Of a DNA stretch of 64,000 nucleotides, positions 1 to 7,984 are shown in pieces. Position numbers and translations under genes: made by a program. Position 1 is the stretch's first letter. Each line of letters starts with the position of its first letter. Location: assembly GCA_017405945.1 (NCBI GenBank), contig JAFQZL010000021.1:17862-81861 (forward strand), written 5' to 3'. The notes beneath the pieces were generated by a model that searched no databases, was not told the origin of the DNA, and saw only the letters and a list, made by a program, of their open reading frames with translations. Source of the DNA: Acidaminococcaceae bacterium (lineage in GTDB: Bacteria; Bacillota; Negativicutes; Acidaminococcales; Acidaminococcaceae).

Positions 1-2
1 TG

Positions 3-407
3 AACAAAGAAGACATCTCAAAAATAAATTATCAGAAAATTTCAGAGGTAGCCTTCTTCGCTTCCTCCAAACCCAAAGATAAAAATACGTTTTCTGAACT
101 CTTCAACAATCCTTTCCTGACAAATTTACTCGTTGATAAATTTATCAATGAAGGATTGAAACATCCGTCTGTAAAAGAATATGTAGATTTTAAAAGAATT
201 AATACAAAATCAAATTTCAGCAATAATTACGGCACAATATCATTATCCGGCGGCGGATCCGTGAAAAACAGTTTTACGTTTAATCTCAAAGCTAATGCAA
301 TGGTTACGCCGCAAACTTTCGGATTAACAGCTTACATTTCCAAAGATGAGAAAAAACCAGATCCAGAGCTGGAAAAAATTTTTGGTAATATTAAATTGAG
401 AAGGTAA
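3..407 (+). CDS. hypothetical protein, C-terminal part (5' end outside window)
   Basis: The reading frame is open from the first bases of the window to a TAA at 405-407, so this is the last ~134 residues of a longer protein. A TTG at 156 could be an internal start, but the frame upstream of it is equally open and protein-like (hydrophobic/charged mix, several Lys and Asn). The visible part is rich in Lys, Asn, Phe and Ser, with a Gly/Ser-rich turn (SLSGGGS) in the middle and a basic end (KLRR). No family was recognised. Codon use is clearly more AT-rich than in the genes that follow lexA, which may indicate acquired DNA. It is followed at once by a strong terminator. Confidence 0.6.
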   Translation, partial: NKEDISKINYQKISEVAFFASSKPKDKNTFSELFNNPFLTNLLVDKFINEGLKHPSVKEYVDFKRINTKSNFSNNYGTISLSGGGSVKNSFTFNLKANAMVTPQTFGLTAYISKDEKKPDPELEKIFGNIKLRR

Positions 408-422
408 TACAGTTTGTAATAA

Positions 423-456
423 AAAACCGGCCAAAATCCGGGCCGGTTTTTTATTT
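423..456 (+). terminator. intrinsic terminator after the truncated 5' gene
   Basis: The 8-bp perfect stem AACCGGCC (425-432) / GGCCGGTT (441-448) has an 8-nt loop and is followed by TTTTATTTT. It lies 18 nt after the stop codon of the partial gene. Confidence 0.9.
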
Positions 457-822
457 TGAAAAACGACCTCGTAAAATGCCCGTAGAACGATTTTTAAGGC
501 AGGGCACGATAAATGAGTCGCGTAAAAACAAAAACGGGCTTAAAACGCAAATAAGAGCGTTGTAGAGAATAAGCGCATATTTCGGGATCCAAACGGGTTT
601 AAGAAGCGTGAAGAGAAGCAAGTTAATGCAGATTATTTGCGCAATGGCCGTCTTAAATCCATTGGTTTGGAAACATTTTAAGAAAACGGTTAAAAAATGC
701 TGTTTTCCCGCTTCTGATTTTACATAATATATATTATCGGACGTAAAATGATTATCGGGAAATACTCTGTGTTTTTGTACGTTACGTTACTTTTATTGTA
801 ATATTTTAAAAAGCAAACGCTA
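457..822. other. AT-rich intergenic stretch, nothing recognised
   Basis: About 365 bp between the terminator and the lexA promoter. No ORF with a ribosome binding site, no tRNA-like fold and no convincing long hairpin was found. It is AT-rich with scattered short A/T runs and may be a decayed remnant. Confidence 0.5.
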
Positions 823-823
823 A

Positions 824-863
824 TGAACAAACGTTTGACATCTCCCCCATGTTTTGATATAAT
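824..863 (+). promoter_or_regulatory. lexA promoter with overlapping LexA (SOS) box
   Basis: TTGACA at 835-840 and TATAAT at 858-863 are separated by 17 bp, a consensus sigma-A promoter. The box TGAACAAACGTTTG at 824-837 matches the Firmicutes LexA operator (CGAAC-N4-GTTYG) at all but the first position and overlaps the -35 element, so LexA bound there should block its own promoter. Confidence 0.9.
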
Positions 864-930
864 TAATTTAGTAAAATATCAATATGCATACATATAATAT
901 TTTTTAATATTTGTTCAGGAGGTTGTTTCC

Positions 931-1596
931 ATGGCAAGACACAAAAGTTTAATCCCTAAAGATTTTGACGGTAATTATACGGAAGATATGTTGACGGATC
1001 GTCAGAAGCAGGTTTTAGATTTTATCCGCAGTTACGCTCAGTCTAAGGGTTATCCGCCGTCTGTCCGTGAAATCTGCAAAGCTGTTGGTTTATCTTCTAC
1101 TGCCAGTGTCCATAACCATTTACACAAGCTGCAGAGCATGCATTTTATCCAGCGTGATTCTGCTAAACCCAGGGCTTTGGAACTTACCCAGGAAGCCACC
1201 TGGCGTAATAAAACTGTTGTTCCTGTACCTCTTGTCGGCAACGTTACTGCAGGTGTTCCTATCCTTGCTGTTGAAAATATTGAAGAAACTTACCCAATAC
1301 CTTTGGATTTAATTGGTACTGAAGATGATGTTTTTATGTTGTCTGTCAAAGGCGACAGTATGATCAACGCAGGCATTCTTGATCACGATTATATTTTTGT
1401 ACGCAAACAGAATTTTGCTAACAATGGCGATATTGTTGTTGCTTTAATTGATAATGAAGAAACTACTGTTAAACGTTATTTTAAAGATTTGCGTTCTATC
1501 CGGTTGCAGCCTGAAAACGATGCATATAGCCCAATTATCGGAAATGACAATATCCAGGTTATGGGTAAAGTGATTGCTGTTTTCCGTATGCTATAG
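931..1596 (+). CDS. lexA: LexA repressor
   Basis: A 221-residue SOS repressor. The N-terminal winged helix-turn-helix (about residues 20-85) carries the usual DRQKQVLDFI and GYPPSVREI signatures. The C-terminal S24 peptidase domain has the self-cleavage bond A107-G108 in NVTAGVP, the nucleophile S143 in VKGDSM and the general base K181 in TTVKRYF, so autocleavage on RecA activation should be intact. The ATG is preceded by AGGAGG at 917-922. The upstream promoter carries a LexA box, implying autoregulation. It is followed by a bidirectional terminator. dinB, further along the window, has a second candidate LexA box. Confidence 0.97.
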   Translation: MARHKSLIPKDFDGNYTEDMLTDRQKQVLDFIRSYAQSKGYPPSVREICKAVGLSSTASVHNHLHKLQSMHFIQRDSAKPRALELTQEATWRNKTVVPVPLVGNVTAGVPILAVENIEETYPIPLDLIGTEDDVFMLSVKGDSMINAGILDHDYIFVRKQNFANNGDIVVALIDNEETTVKRYFKDLRSIRLQPENDAYSPIIGNDNIQVMGKVIAVFRML

Positions 1597-1680
1597 CTTC
1601 GCATCATTGTGACGTCTTTTATTTTTAATGTCGTTTTATCATCTTTCTGATGTCATTTATATCTTTTATATACAATAATA

Positions 1681-1724
1681 AAACTACAGGATTTTGCTAT
1701 CTTGCACATCCTGTAGTTTTTGTT
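1681..1724. terminator. bidirectional terminator between lexA and the convergent PLP enzyme gene
   Basis: Perfect 12-bp stem, AAACTACAGGAT (1681-1692) with ATCCTGTAGTTT (1708-1719). T-rich sequence follows on the plus strand; on the minus strand the stem is followed by TTATTATTG. It serves two convergent genes. Confidence 0.88.
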
Positions 1725-1759
1725 TTGCTTGTTTTGCAGAAAAGACAGCCTGCTAACCG

Positions 1760-3124
1760 TTATTCGTAAGACTCTCGTGCGTTTTTAATCGCTTCACAGG
1801 TTTTTAAAACCTCTTTATCCGTTTCTCCTGTAATGTTAATATCGCCCACTACCTTCGAATTACGTTTTTTTTCAGTTCCAGCTCCAATCAGGCGTGCTGC
1901 TGCATTGATTGCAAGTTGTCCGTGTTCGTATGTTAAGCCTCCCTGCATAAACACGTTGAAAGGCTCTCGCATCGGTCCGTCAGCACTTAATTCTATGGAT
2001 GCTCCCTGAACAAACGTTCCTGCTGCCATAATTATTTTGTCCTGGTATCCGGGAATATAATTAGGTACAGGTGTTACATGTGCGTCAACCGGTGAATTAA
2101 TCTGTACTGCTACGCAGAAGTTTTCAAGATTTTTAGCATTTTTCAATGTAATCGACTGTATAATGTCATGTCGGATCTCATCATGCAGCGGATTAACCTT
2201 ATAGCCGAGTTTTCTAAACACTGCCGCGGCATAAACTGCCGTCAGCACAGCCTGCATCACTACATGAGGCGCCATAAACAAACCTTGATAGAATTCCCGT
2301 GCAGTATCACCTAATGTCGCTCCCATCTCTCCTGCGAGACCAGGAGCTGTAAGACGGCAGGCTGCATTATAAACCAGCTCTTTTCTTCCGACAATATAAC
2401 CGCCGGTCGGCGCCAGCCCTCCTCCCACATTTTTAATCAGGGAACCGGCCATCAGGTCCGCGCCGCAATTTGTCGGTTCTTTTGTTTCTGTAAATTCGCC
2501 ATAGCAATTATCTACAAAGCATATGATATCTTCACGGACTTTATGAACTTCTGCAATCAGCCTGCCGATTGCTGCAACATCCAACGTTCCCCTGTTATCA
2601 CTGTACCCGCAGGACCGCTGTATATGCACCATCCTGGTCTTTTCTGTAATAGCTTTGCATACAGCACAAACGTCTACGTAATTACCCTTCATAGGAATTT
2701 CTTTGTAGATAACCCCTGTATCTGTCAGTGATCCGGGTATCCTGACAGGATATCCGATGATAGTCTGCATGGTATCATAAGGTGTACCTGTGGCACCGAT
2801 CACTTCATCACCGGAATGTAAATTACCCAACATAGCAACAGCCAGGGCATGGGTTCCGGATACAAACTGGGAACGCACCAGAGCAGCTTCAGTTCCAAAA
2901 ACGTCTGCATAAATAGCGTCCAGCTTTTCCCGGCCCAAATCGTTATACGCATAACCTGTTGAAGGTTTCATATAGAAATCCGACACCTGATGCTTCCGGA
3001 AAGCAGAAATCACTTTTTCGGTATTCGTTAAAGCAACCGCATCATAATAATGCTTTTGTTTCTCCACTTCCTTTCTTGCAAAACTAAAAATCCCCTCAAA
3101 TATGTCATTTTTTAAAATATCCAT
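1760..3124 (-). CDS. PLP-dependent methionine gamma-lyase family protein (aluminium-resistance/YnbB family)
   Basis: 454 residues matching the fold-type I PLP enzymes annotated as methionine gamma-lyase or cystathionine beta-lyase-like 'aluminium resistance' proteins. Visible signatures are the N-terminal STGYAYNDLGREKLD block (residues 55-69), the FVSGTHAL substrate/PLP phosphate region (87-94), D205 in FVDNCYGEF for the pyridine nitrogen, and the Schiff-base lysine K231 in SLIKN. Family members probably cleave C-S bonds of sulphur amino acids, but the true substrate is unproven. It starts 16 nt after the hflX stop, with an AGGGG-type binding site, so it is the last gene of the cinA-deaD-hflX unit. 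In Firmicutes this gene is often next to hflX. Confidence 0.87.
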   Translation of the reverse strand: MDILKNDIFEGIFSFARKEVEKQKHYYDAVALTNTEKVISAFRKHQVSDFYMKPSTGYAYNDLGREKLDAIYADVFGTEAALVRSQFVSGTHALAVAMLGNLHSGDEVIGATGTPYDTMQTIIGYPVRIPGSLTDTGVIYKEIPMKGNYVDVCAVCKAITEKTRMVHIQRSCGYSDNRGTLDVAAIGRLIAEVHKVREDIICFVDNCYGEFTETKEPTNCGADLMAGSLIKNVGGGLAPTGGYIVGRKELVYNAACRLTAPGLAGEMGATLGDTAREFYQGLFMAPHVVMQAVLTAVYAAAVFRKLGYKVNPLHDEIRHDIIQSITLKNAKNLENFCVAVQINSPVDAHVTPVPNYIPGYQDKIIMAAGTFVQGASIELSADGPMREPFNVFMQGGLTYEHGQLAINAAARLIGAGTEKKRNSKVVGDINITGETDKEVLKTCEAIKNARESYE

Positions 3125-3140
3125 AAAGTTAATGAACCCC

Positions 3141-4958
3141 TCATTTTATTATAAATTTTTTCCAACGTCCAACGTCGTTGGCCTGAAGTCGAACTTTAAT
3201 CTTAATTCCCTCCGGCTCATAATCCTGTGACAGCACGGTGCCTTCCTCAAACAATTTGGCAGCAGCGCCGGAGTCACTGTAGGGAACCAGCAAAGTTACT
3301 TCGATCGACTTTAATTTCAGATGTTCGGAAATGGTTGTAAGCAACGTTTCCAGTCCGATTCGCTTTTTAGCAGAGATACATACGCTTTCTGGAACTGATC
3401 TCAATTGTTCCAGGAAACCACTGCTTTCGTCAGGCAGTTTATCAATCTTATTGAAAACACTCAATATCGGTTTATCCTGCGCGCCAACTTCCTGCAGAAC
3501 CTTGTACACCGCTTCACTCTGCTCCTTATACAGTGGATGGCTGACATCAATAACATGAACCAGCAGGTCCGCATCCAGGGTCTCTTCCAAAGTAGATTTA
3601 AAAGCCGCAATCAGCTGATGCGGAAGACGCTGGATAAAACCTACCGTATCTGTCAGGATAGCCTGCTGCTTATCCGGAAGATTCAGCTGACGCGTAGTGG
3701 GATCCAGTGTTGCGAACAACTGGTCTTTTTCATACACATCGGAATTGGTCAGAACGTTAAGCAACGTTGACTTACCCGCATTTGTATATCCAATCAGACT
3801 GACTGACGGAACCTGGTTTTTATTACGATAAGACCGGTGCAGTTTACGCACATTCTGAACCTTGTCAATACAGCCCTTTATATATGCGATACGGTCACGA
3901 ATCATACGGCGGTCTGTTTCCAGTTTCGTTTCGCCGGGTCCCCGGGTACCGATGCCGCCTCCCAGACGGGAAAGGGAAAGTCCCTGCCCCATGATACGCG
4001 GCAGCGTATATTGCAGCTGAGCCAGTTCAACCTGCAATTTTCCTTCATTCGTCTGGGCGCGCTGGGCAAAAATATCCAATATCAGGGCCGTACGGTCCAG
4101 CACCTTTATCCCCAGTGACTGTTCCAGATTCCGCTGCTGGGCAGGCGATAATTCTTCGTCAAAGATGCACAGGTCGATATCCTCCTGCTGCGCATATAAT
4201 GCCAAATCACGTACTTTGCCACGCCCGATAAAAAATCCCGGATCCGGCTTGGGACGCTTCTGCAGAAATTTGGCTATTACCTCAGCTCCTGCCGTTTCGG
4301 CCAGCTGGCGCAGTTCCTCCAGCGAGTCTTCGCTCGTCCACAGTCTGTCCTGTTTCCCATATTCCAAACTTACCAGAATAGTTCGTTCCGGTCTCTTCTC
4401 AAGCTTCTGGTTATCGTCGGTTACAGCCAGAAGTTTTTCTGCCGAACTGATAATATTTGGCAGAAACAAGATTTCCAGTACGTCAGGTTTGAAGACGCCG
4501 TATTCCTGAACCGTGTACTGGTCATACTCGTCCTTTCCCGTAATAATTGCAAAATCGAACACAAACTCTTCAGGCTTTTCATCGTTCACGCCGATAGCAG
4601 CCATCAGATCATATTTATGGCTTCGCAAAGCAGACAAATCGATACCGCTTAACTGCGAACTCCCACCCGGGTGCGTATGGATACAGCGGATCCCGCTTAA
4701 GCGTCCGCTTCCCCGCCTGCCCGGCAGATCCGGCAATGAAACCGTATTGCTGTCACCCACGGAAACGCTTAATACGTTTCCCTTGCGATCCAGAAATATG
4801 TTCACTTCGCGGTTTATGGCATTCGTAATTTTTGCCATCTGTATTGCAATTTCCGGGGATACCAGTTGCCAGGGCGGGACCCGTAACTGGTACAACTGTT
4901 CCAGTATTGCAATAACGTTATTTTTTAATCCTTCTGTATTCCCCAGAACTTCTTTCAT
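3141..4958 (-). CDS. hflX: GTPase HflX with an N-terminal JAMM-like domain
   Basis: A 605-residue ribosome-associated GTPase of the Obg/HflX class. The canonical part starts near residue 190: the HflX glycine-rich domain with the RIMGQG / GGIGTRGPGETKLE signature (about 321-347), then the G domain with the P-loop GYTNAGKST (390-398), DTVG (437-440) and NKID (503-506). HflX acts on stalled or heat-damaged ribosomes. The first ~190 residues are extra compared with E. coli HflX (426 aa). They contain HTHPGGSSQLSGID (94-107), an exact HxHx7SxxD JAMM metal-binding pattern, with a plausible acidic partner E51 in INREV, resembling RadC/JAB domains. AAGGAG lies 11 nt before the ATG. It sits 15 nt downstream of the helicase gene, in one operon. 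Confidence 0.95.
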   Translation of the reverse strand: MKEVLGNTEGLKNNVIAILEQLYQLRVPPWQLVSPEIAIQMAKITNAINREVNIFLDRKGNVLSVSVGDSNTVSLPDLPGRRGSGRLSGIRCIHTHPGGSSQLSGIDLSALRSHKYDLMAAIGVNDEKPEEFVFDFAIITGKDEYDQYTVQEYGVFKPDVLEILFLPNIISSAEKLLAVTDDNQKLEKRPERTILVSLEYGKQDRLWTSEDSLEELRQLAETAGAEVIAKFLQKRPKPDPGFFIGRGKVRDLALYAQQEDIDLCIFDEELSPAQQRNLEQSLGIKVLDRTALILDIFAQRAQTNEGKLQVELAQLQYTLPRIMGQGLSLSRLGGGIGTRGPGETKLETDRRMIRDRIAYIKGCIDKVQNVRKLHRSYRNKNQVPSVSLIGYTNAGKSTLLNVLTNSDVYEKDQLFATLDPTTRQLNLPDKQQAILTDTVGFIQRLPHQLIAAFKSTLEETLDADLLVHVIDVSHPLYKEQSEAVYKVLQEVGAQDKPILSVFNKIDKLPDESSGFLEQLRSVPESVCISAKKRIGLETLLTTISEHLKLKSIEVTLLVPYSDSGAAAKLFEEGTVLSQDYEPEGIKIKVRLQANDVGRWKKFIIK

Positions 4959-4973
4959 TCCAGACCCAACTCC

Positions 4974-6575
4974 TTAATCTTTGGAATGCGCCGGTTCAAT
5001 ATTGACCTTATAACCGCGGATGCTGTTTTTATGCATTACCGCCAGCACCTTTTCTGCATACTGCTCCGGTACCTCGACAAAGGAAAATTTATCAAAAATA
5101 TTTATCAGACCTATAGAACGACCGGGAATGTCTGCTTCCCTGGCAATCGTCCGCACAAGTTCGGGAACTGTAATCTTCTGACTGCGCCCGATATTCAGGA
5201 AGAACCGCACCATACCGGGACGGCCGCCGGTATTCGCCAGACTCTGATCCGTCAGATCGCTGACGGTATTCTTTTCTTCCGTTATCTCAAGGGCCCTGTT
5301 CCCTTCCTGCATCAGTTTTAAAGCCGCTGCCGCAATTTCTTCCAGCTCGTATTCCTTGCTTAACGCCGTCACTACCGGCATATATTTCCCATAGCTTCCC
5401 ATTTCCAGCAAGGCCTGCATCCTGGAGATGATCTGCTCCCGCTGATGCTCCAGTACGTCACTGGTGGTAGGCAGTTCGCGGCGACGGATACGTGTTTTTG
5501 CAATCTGCTCAATCAGTTTTAACTGGCGGAATTCCCTGGGAAGAATAAATGTCAGCGCCACACCGGCATTCCCTGCCCGACCTGTGCGGCCGATACGGTG
5601 TACGTAACTTTCCGGATCCTGCGGTATATCAAAGTTGATGACATATTGCACATTATCAATATCCAGACCGCGTGCCGCAACATCTGTTGCGATTAAAATA
5701 TCCAGACGTCCTTCCCTGAATTTTTTCATGACACGGTCACGCTGGGCCTGGCTTAAATCTCCATGCAGACCTTCCGCAATGTATCCCCTGCTCCCCAGTG
5801 ATGCCGTCAAATCATCTACGCCCCGTTTGGTACGGCAGAAGATAATGCTTTTTCCTTCGATACCCGCATCCAGCAGGCGGGAAATCCCTTCGATTTTATC
5901 ACGGGTCTCAAAATAATACTGATCAATCAGAGGCACTGTGATCTCTTCTTTACTTACAGTTACTATCTGAGGCGCCCGCATATATTTTTTGGTCAGGCTC
6001 AGGATCGGACGGGGCATGGTCGCGGAAAACAGCATGGTCTGCCGCTCGGACGGAACACTCGCCATGATTTCTTCTATGTCTTCGATAAAACCCATGTCCA
6101 GCATTTCATCCGCTTCGTCCAGAACAAGGTAACGGACATAATTCAGCTTGATCGTACCCCGGCGGATATGGTCCAGCAAACGGCCCGGTGTACCGATTAC
6201 GATCTGCACACCGCTTTTCAGGGCGCGAATCTGCCGTTCAATAGGCTGCCCGCCGTAAACAGGAACTACTTTGATGCGTTTATTAAAACCAATCTTTCCG
6301 ATTTCCTCTGCTATCTGGATCGCCAGTTCACGGGTTGGACTCATAATCAGCGCCTGAATATGCCGGCGGTCTTCAATGCCCTGGATAATAGGAATGCCGA
6401 AAGCTGCGGTTTTTCCTGTGCCGGTCTGTGCCTGTCCGATTATATCCTTTCCATCCAGTAACAAAGGAATTGCCTGCTGCTGAATCGGCGACGGTTCTTC
6501 AAATCCCATCTCCTTTAAGGCCGCAACAACACGCTTTTCCAATACCAGTTCTCCAAAACTATCTGTCTGCATCAT
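4974..6575 (-). CDS. deaD: DEAD-box ATP-dependent RNA helicase (DeaD/CsdA type)
   Basis: 533 residues. All helicase motifs are present: Q motif with PSPIQQQAIP (29-38), Walker A AQTGTGKT (49-56), PTRELA (80-85), GTPGR (128-132), DEAD (153-156), SAT, IIFCRTK, ATDVAARGLDI and HRIGRTGRAG. A C-terminal DbpA-type RNA-binding domain (about 455-528, RFFLNIGRSQ..., ending in the VNIEPA region) suggests a role in ribosome assembly or mRNA unwinding. The gene begins with two Met codons and overlaps the end of cinA by 17 nt, so it is co-transcribed and probably translationally coupled. hflX follows closely, giving an RNA/ribosome-maintenance pair. Confidence 0.95.
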   Translation of the reverse strand: MMQTDSFGELVLEKRVVAALKEMGFEEPSPIQQQAIPLLLDGKDIIGQAQTGTGKTAAFGIPIIQGIEDRRHIQALIMSPTRELAIQIAEEIGKIGFNKRIKVVPVYGGQPIERQIRALKSGVQIVIGTPGRLLDHIRRGTIKLNYVRYLVLDEADEMLDMGFIEDIEEIMASVPSERQTMLFSATMPRPILSLTKKYMRAPQIVTVSKEEITVPLIDQYYFETRDKIEGISRLLDAGIEGKSIIFCRTKRGVDDLTASLGSRGYIAEGLHGDLSQAQRDRVMKKFREGRLDILIATDVAARGLDIDNVQYVINFDIPQDPESYVHRIGRTGRAGNAGVALTFILPREFRQLKLIEQIAKTRIRRRELPTTSDVLEHQREQIISRMQALLEMGSYGKYMPVVTALSKEYELEEIAAAALKLMQEGNRALEITEEKNTVSDLTDQSLANTGGRPGMVRFFLNIGRSQKITVPELVRTIAREADIPGRSIGLINIFDKFSFVEVPEQYAEKVLAVMHKNSIRGYKVNIEPAHSKD

Positions 6576-7851
6576 GGTTATCAGTGGTTTCCTCCAAATT
6601 ATTCTGTGCCGGAATTTCTTTCAGCCGGTCCAGCGCCATTCCCAAAGCAGCGAACGCCGCCCGCTGTTTGATTTGTGTACGTGTACCGGTAAAATTATAT
6701 TTCTGGCATGACGCGCCATTTGCATCTGCAACAGCTATATAAACAAGTCCTACCGGTTTCTTACGGGTTCCCCCGCCGGGTCCGGCCAGCCCTGTAATGC
6801 TCACCGCTATATCGGAGCCGATTATTTCCCGTACGCCTTCCGCCATTTCCAGGGCAGCCTCTTTACTCACAGCTCCTTTTTTCGAAAGTGTGGTTTTGCT
6901 GACATTGATTACCTGGTTTTTGACTTCGTTCGTATAAGAAATCACAGAACCTTTCACATACTCTGAACTCCCCGGCACATCGGTCATCAGGCTGGATGCC
7001 AGCCCGCCGGTACAGGATTCCGCAAATGCTATAGTCCGTTTCCCGGCTAAAAGCTCTTTCCCCAGCACTTCAGGCAGGGTATCTCCGTCATAGCCGTAAA
7101 CATAAGCTCCGGCTATCTCTTCTACCCTTTCCTGCATAGCAGCAATCAACGTGTCCGCTTCCTCCGCGGTAGGAGCTTTGGCAGTCAGACGCACCAGTAT
7201 TTCCCCGTGCCTTGCATAGAGGGCGATGGTGGGATTCGACTGGTGGACAATAATATCGTCCAGCATCTCGGCCAGACTGGACTCGCCGATGCCCCTCAGC
7301 TTCAGCGTATGGGACTTGATGATTCCCAAATGAGGAAAACGCTGTTCAAAATACGGGAACAATTCATGTTCGCAAACATGTTGCAATTCAAAAGGCGGTC
7401 CGGGAAGCATGATGAATGTAGTATTCCCATGTTCCAATATAAGTCCCGGAGCGGTTCCCACCGCGTTATGCAAAACAATGGCGCCGCTGGGAACCAGGGC
7501 CTGCTTTTCGTTATTAGACGCAATACAGATGTTCCGCCTGGATAACAGGTCGTGGATATGGTTCCACACTTCCAGATTCATATACATGTCTACGCCGCAA
7601 TATTCCGCAACCAGTTCTTTGGTAATATCGCCCCGGGTCGGTCCCAGTCCTCCGCTGGTGATAACGATATCAGCACGCCTGGCGGCAATGTCCAGCACTC
7701 CTTTTATGCGCGCCGGATTATCTCCTACTGTGGTCTGATACAAAACATCAAACCCACGAAGATTTAATTCTTGTGCCAGCCAGGTAAAGTTCGTGTTTAA
7801 TATTTCTCCCAGAAGAAGTTCCGTGCCGGTTGTGATAACCTCTACTTTCAA
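6559..7851 (-). CDS. cinA: CinA-like protein (nicotinamide mononucleotide deamidase / competence-damage family)
   Basis: 430 residues in the standard two-domain CinA layout. The N-terminal MoaB-like (COG1058) domain has TTGTELLLGEILNTN and SGGLGPTRGDITKE. The C-terminal NMN deamidase domain has AESCTGGLASS, PGSSEYVKGSVISY and ITGLAGPGGG. The C-terminal domain recycles NMN; the N-terminal domain hydrolyses ADP-ribose in characterised homologues. The start codon is TTG at 7851, supported by GGAGGG seven to eight bases upstream. It is the first gene of a four-gene operon. In many Firmicutes cinA precedes recA; recA is not here. Confidence 0.94.
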   Translation of the reverse strand: MKVEVITTGTELLLGEILNTNFTWLAQELNLRGFDVLYQTTVGDNPARIKGVLDIAARRADIVITSGGLGPTRGDITKELVAEYCGVDMYMNLEVWNHIHDLLSRRNICIASNNEKQALVPSGAIVLHNAVGTAPGLILEHGNTTFIMLPGPPFELQHVCEHELFPYFEQRFPHLGIIKSHTLKLRGIGESSLAEMLDDIIVHQSNPTIALYARHGEILVRLTAKAPTAEEADTLIAAMQERVEEIAGAYVYGYDGDTLPEVLGKELLAGKRTIAFAESCTGGLASSLMTDVPGSSEYVKGSVISYTNEVKNQVINVSKTTLSKKGAVSKEAALEMAEGVREIIGSDIAVSITGLAGPGGGTRKKPVGLVYIAVADANGASCQKYNFTGTRTQIKQRAAFAALGMALDRLKEIPAQNNLEETTDNHDADR

Positions 7852-7920
7852 TTGACTCCCTCCCCACGAGTTGCTCTTATAATCATAAAATAGCGGTTAA
7901 TGGGCAAAAGAATGTATAAC

Positions 7921-7938
7921 AAAATGCGAACCGCATTA
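7921..7938 (-). terminator. short hairpin after rimO, weak terminator or operator
   Basis: The inverted repeat AATGCG-AAC-CGCATT (7922-7936) is followed on the minus strand by TTTGTT. It lies about 50 nt beyond the rimO stop and just downstream of the proposed cinA -10, so it could be the rimO terminator or a cinA operator. Confidence 0.35.
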
Positions 7939-7967
7939 AAAATAGCACAATGCATTTTTCTTGTCAA
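7939..7967 (-). promoter_or_regulatory. predicted promoter of the cinA-deaD-hflX operon
   Basis: On the minus strand TTGACA (7967-7962) and TATTTT (7944-7939) are 17 bp apart. The leader to the cinA TTG is about 80 nt. Confidence 0.5.
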
Positions 7968-7984
7968 TGAAACTATAGCTGTTA

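Noticed and set aside
7922..7936. Possible LexA box before cinA
   Set aside because: GCGAACCGCATT has GAAC but no matching GTTC half; it is better read as a short hairpin.
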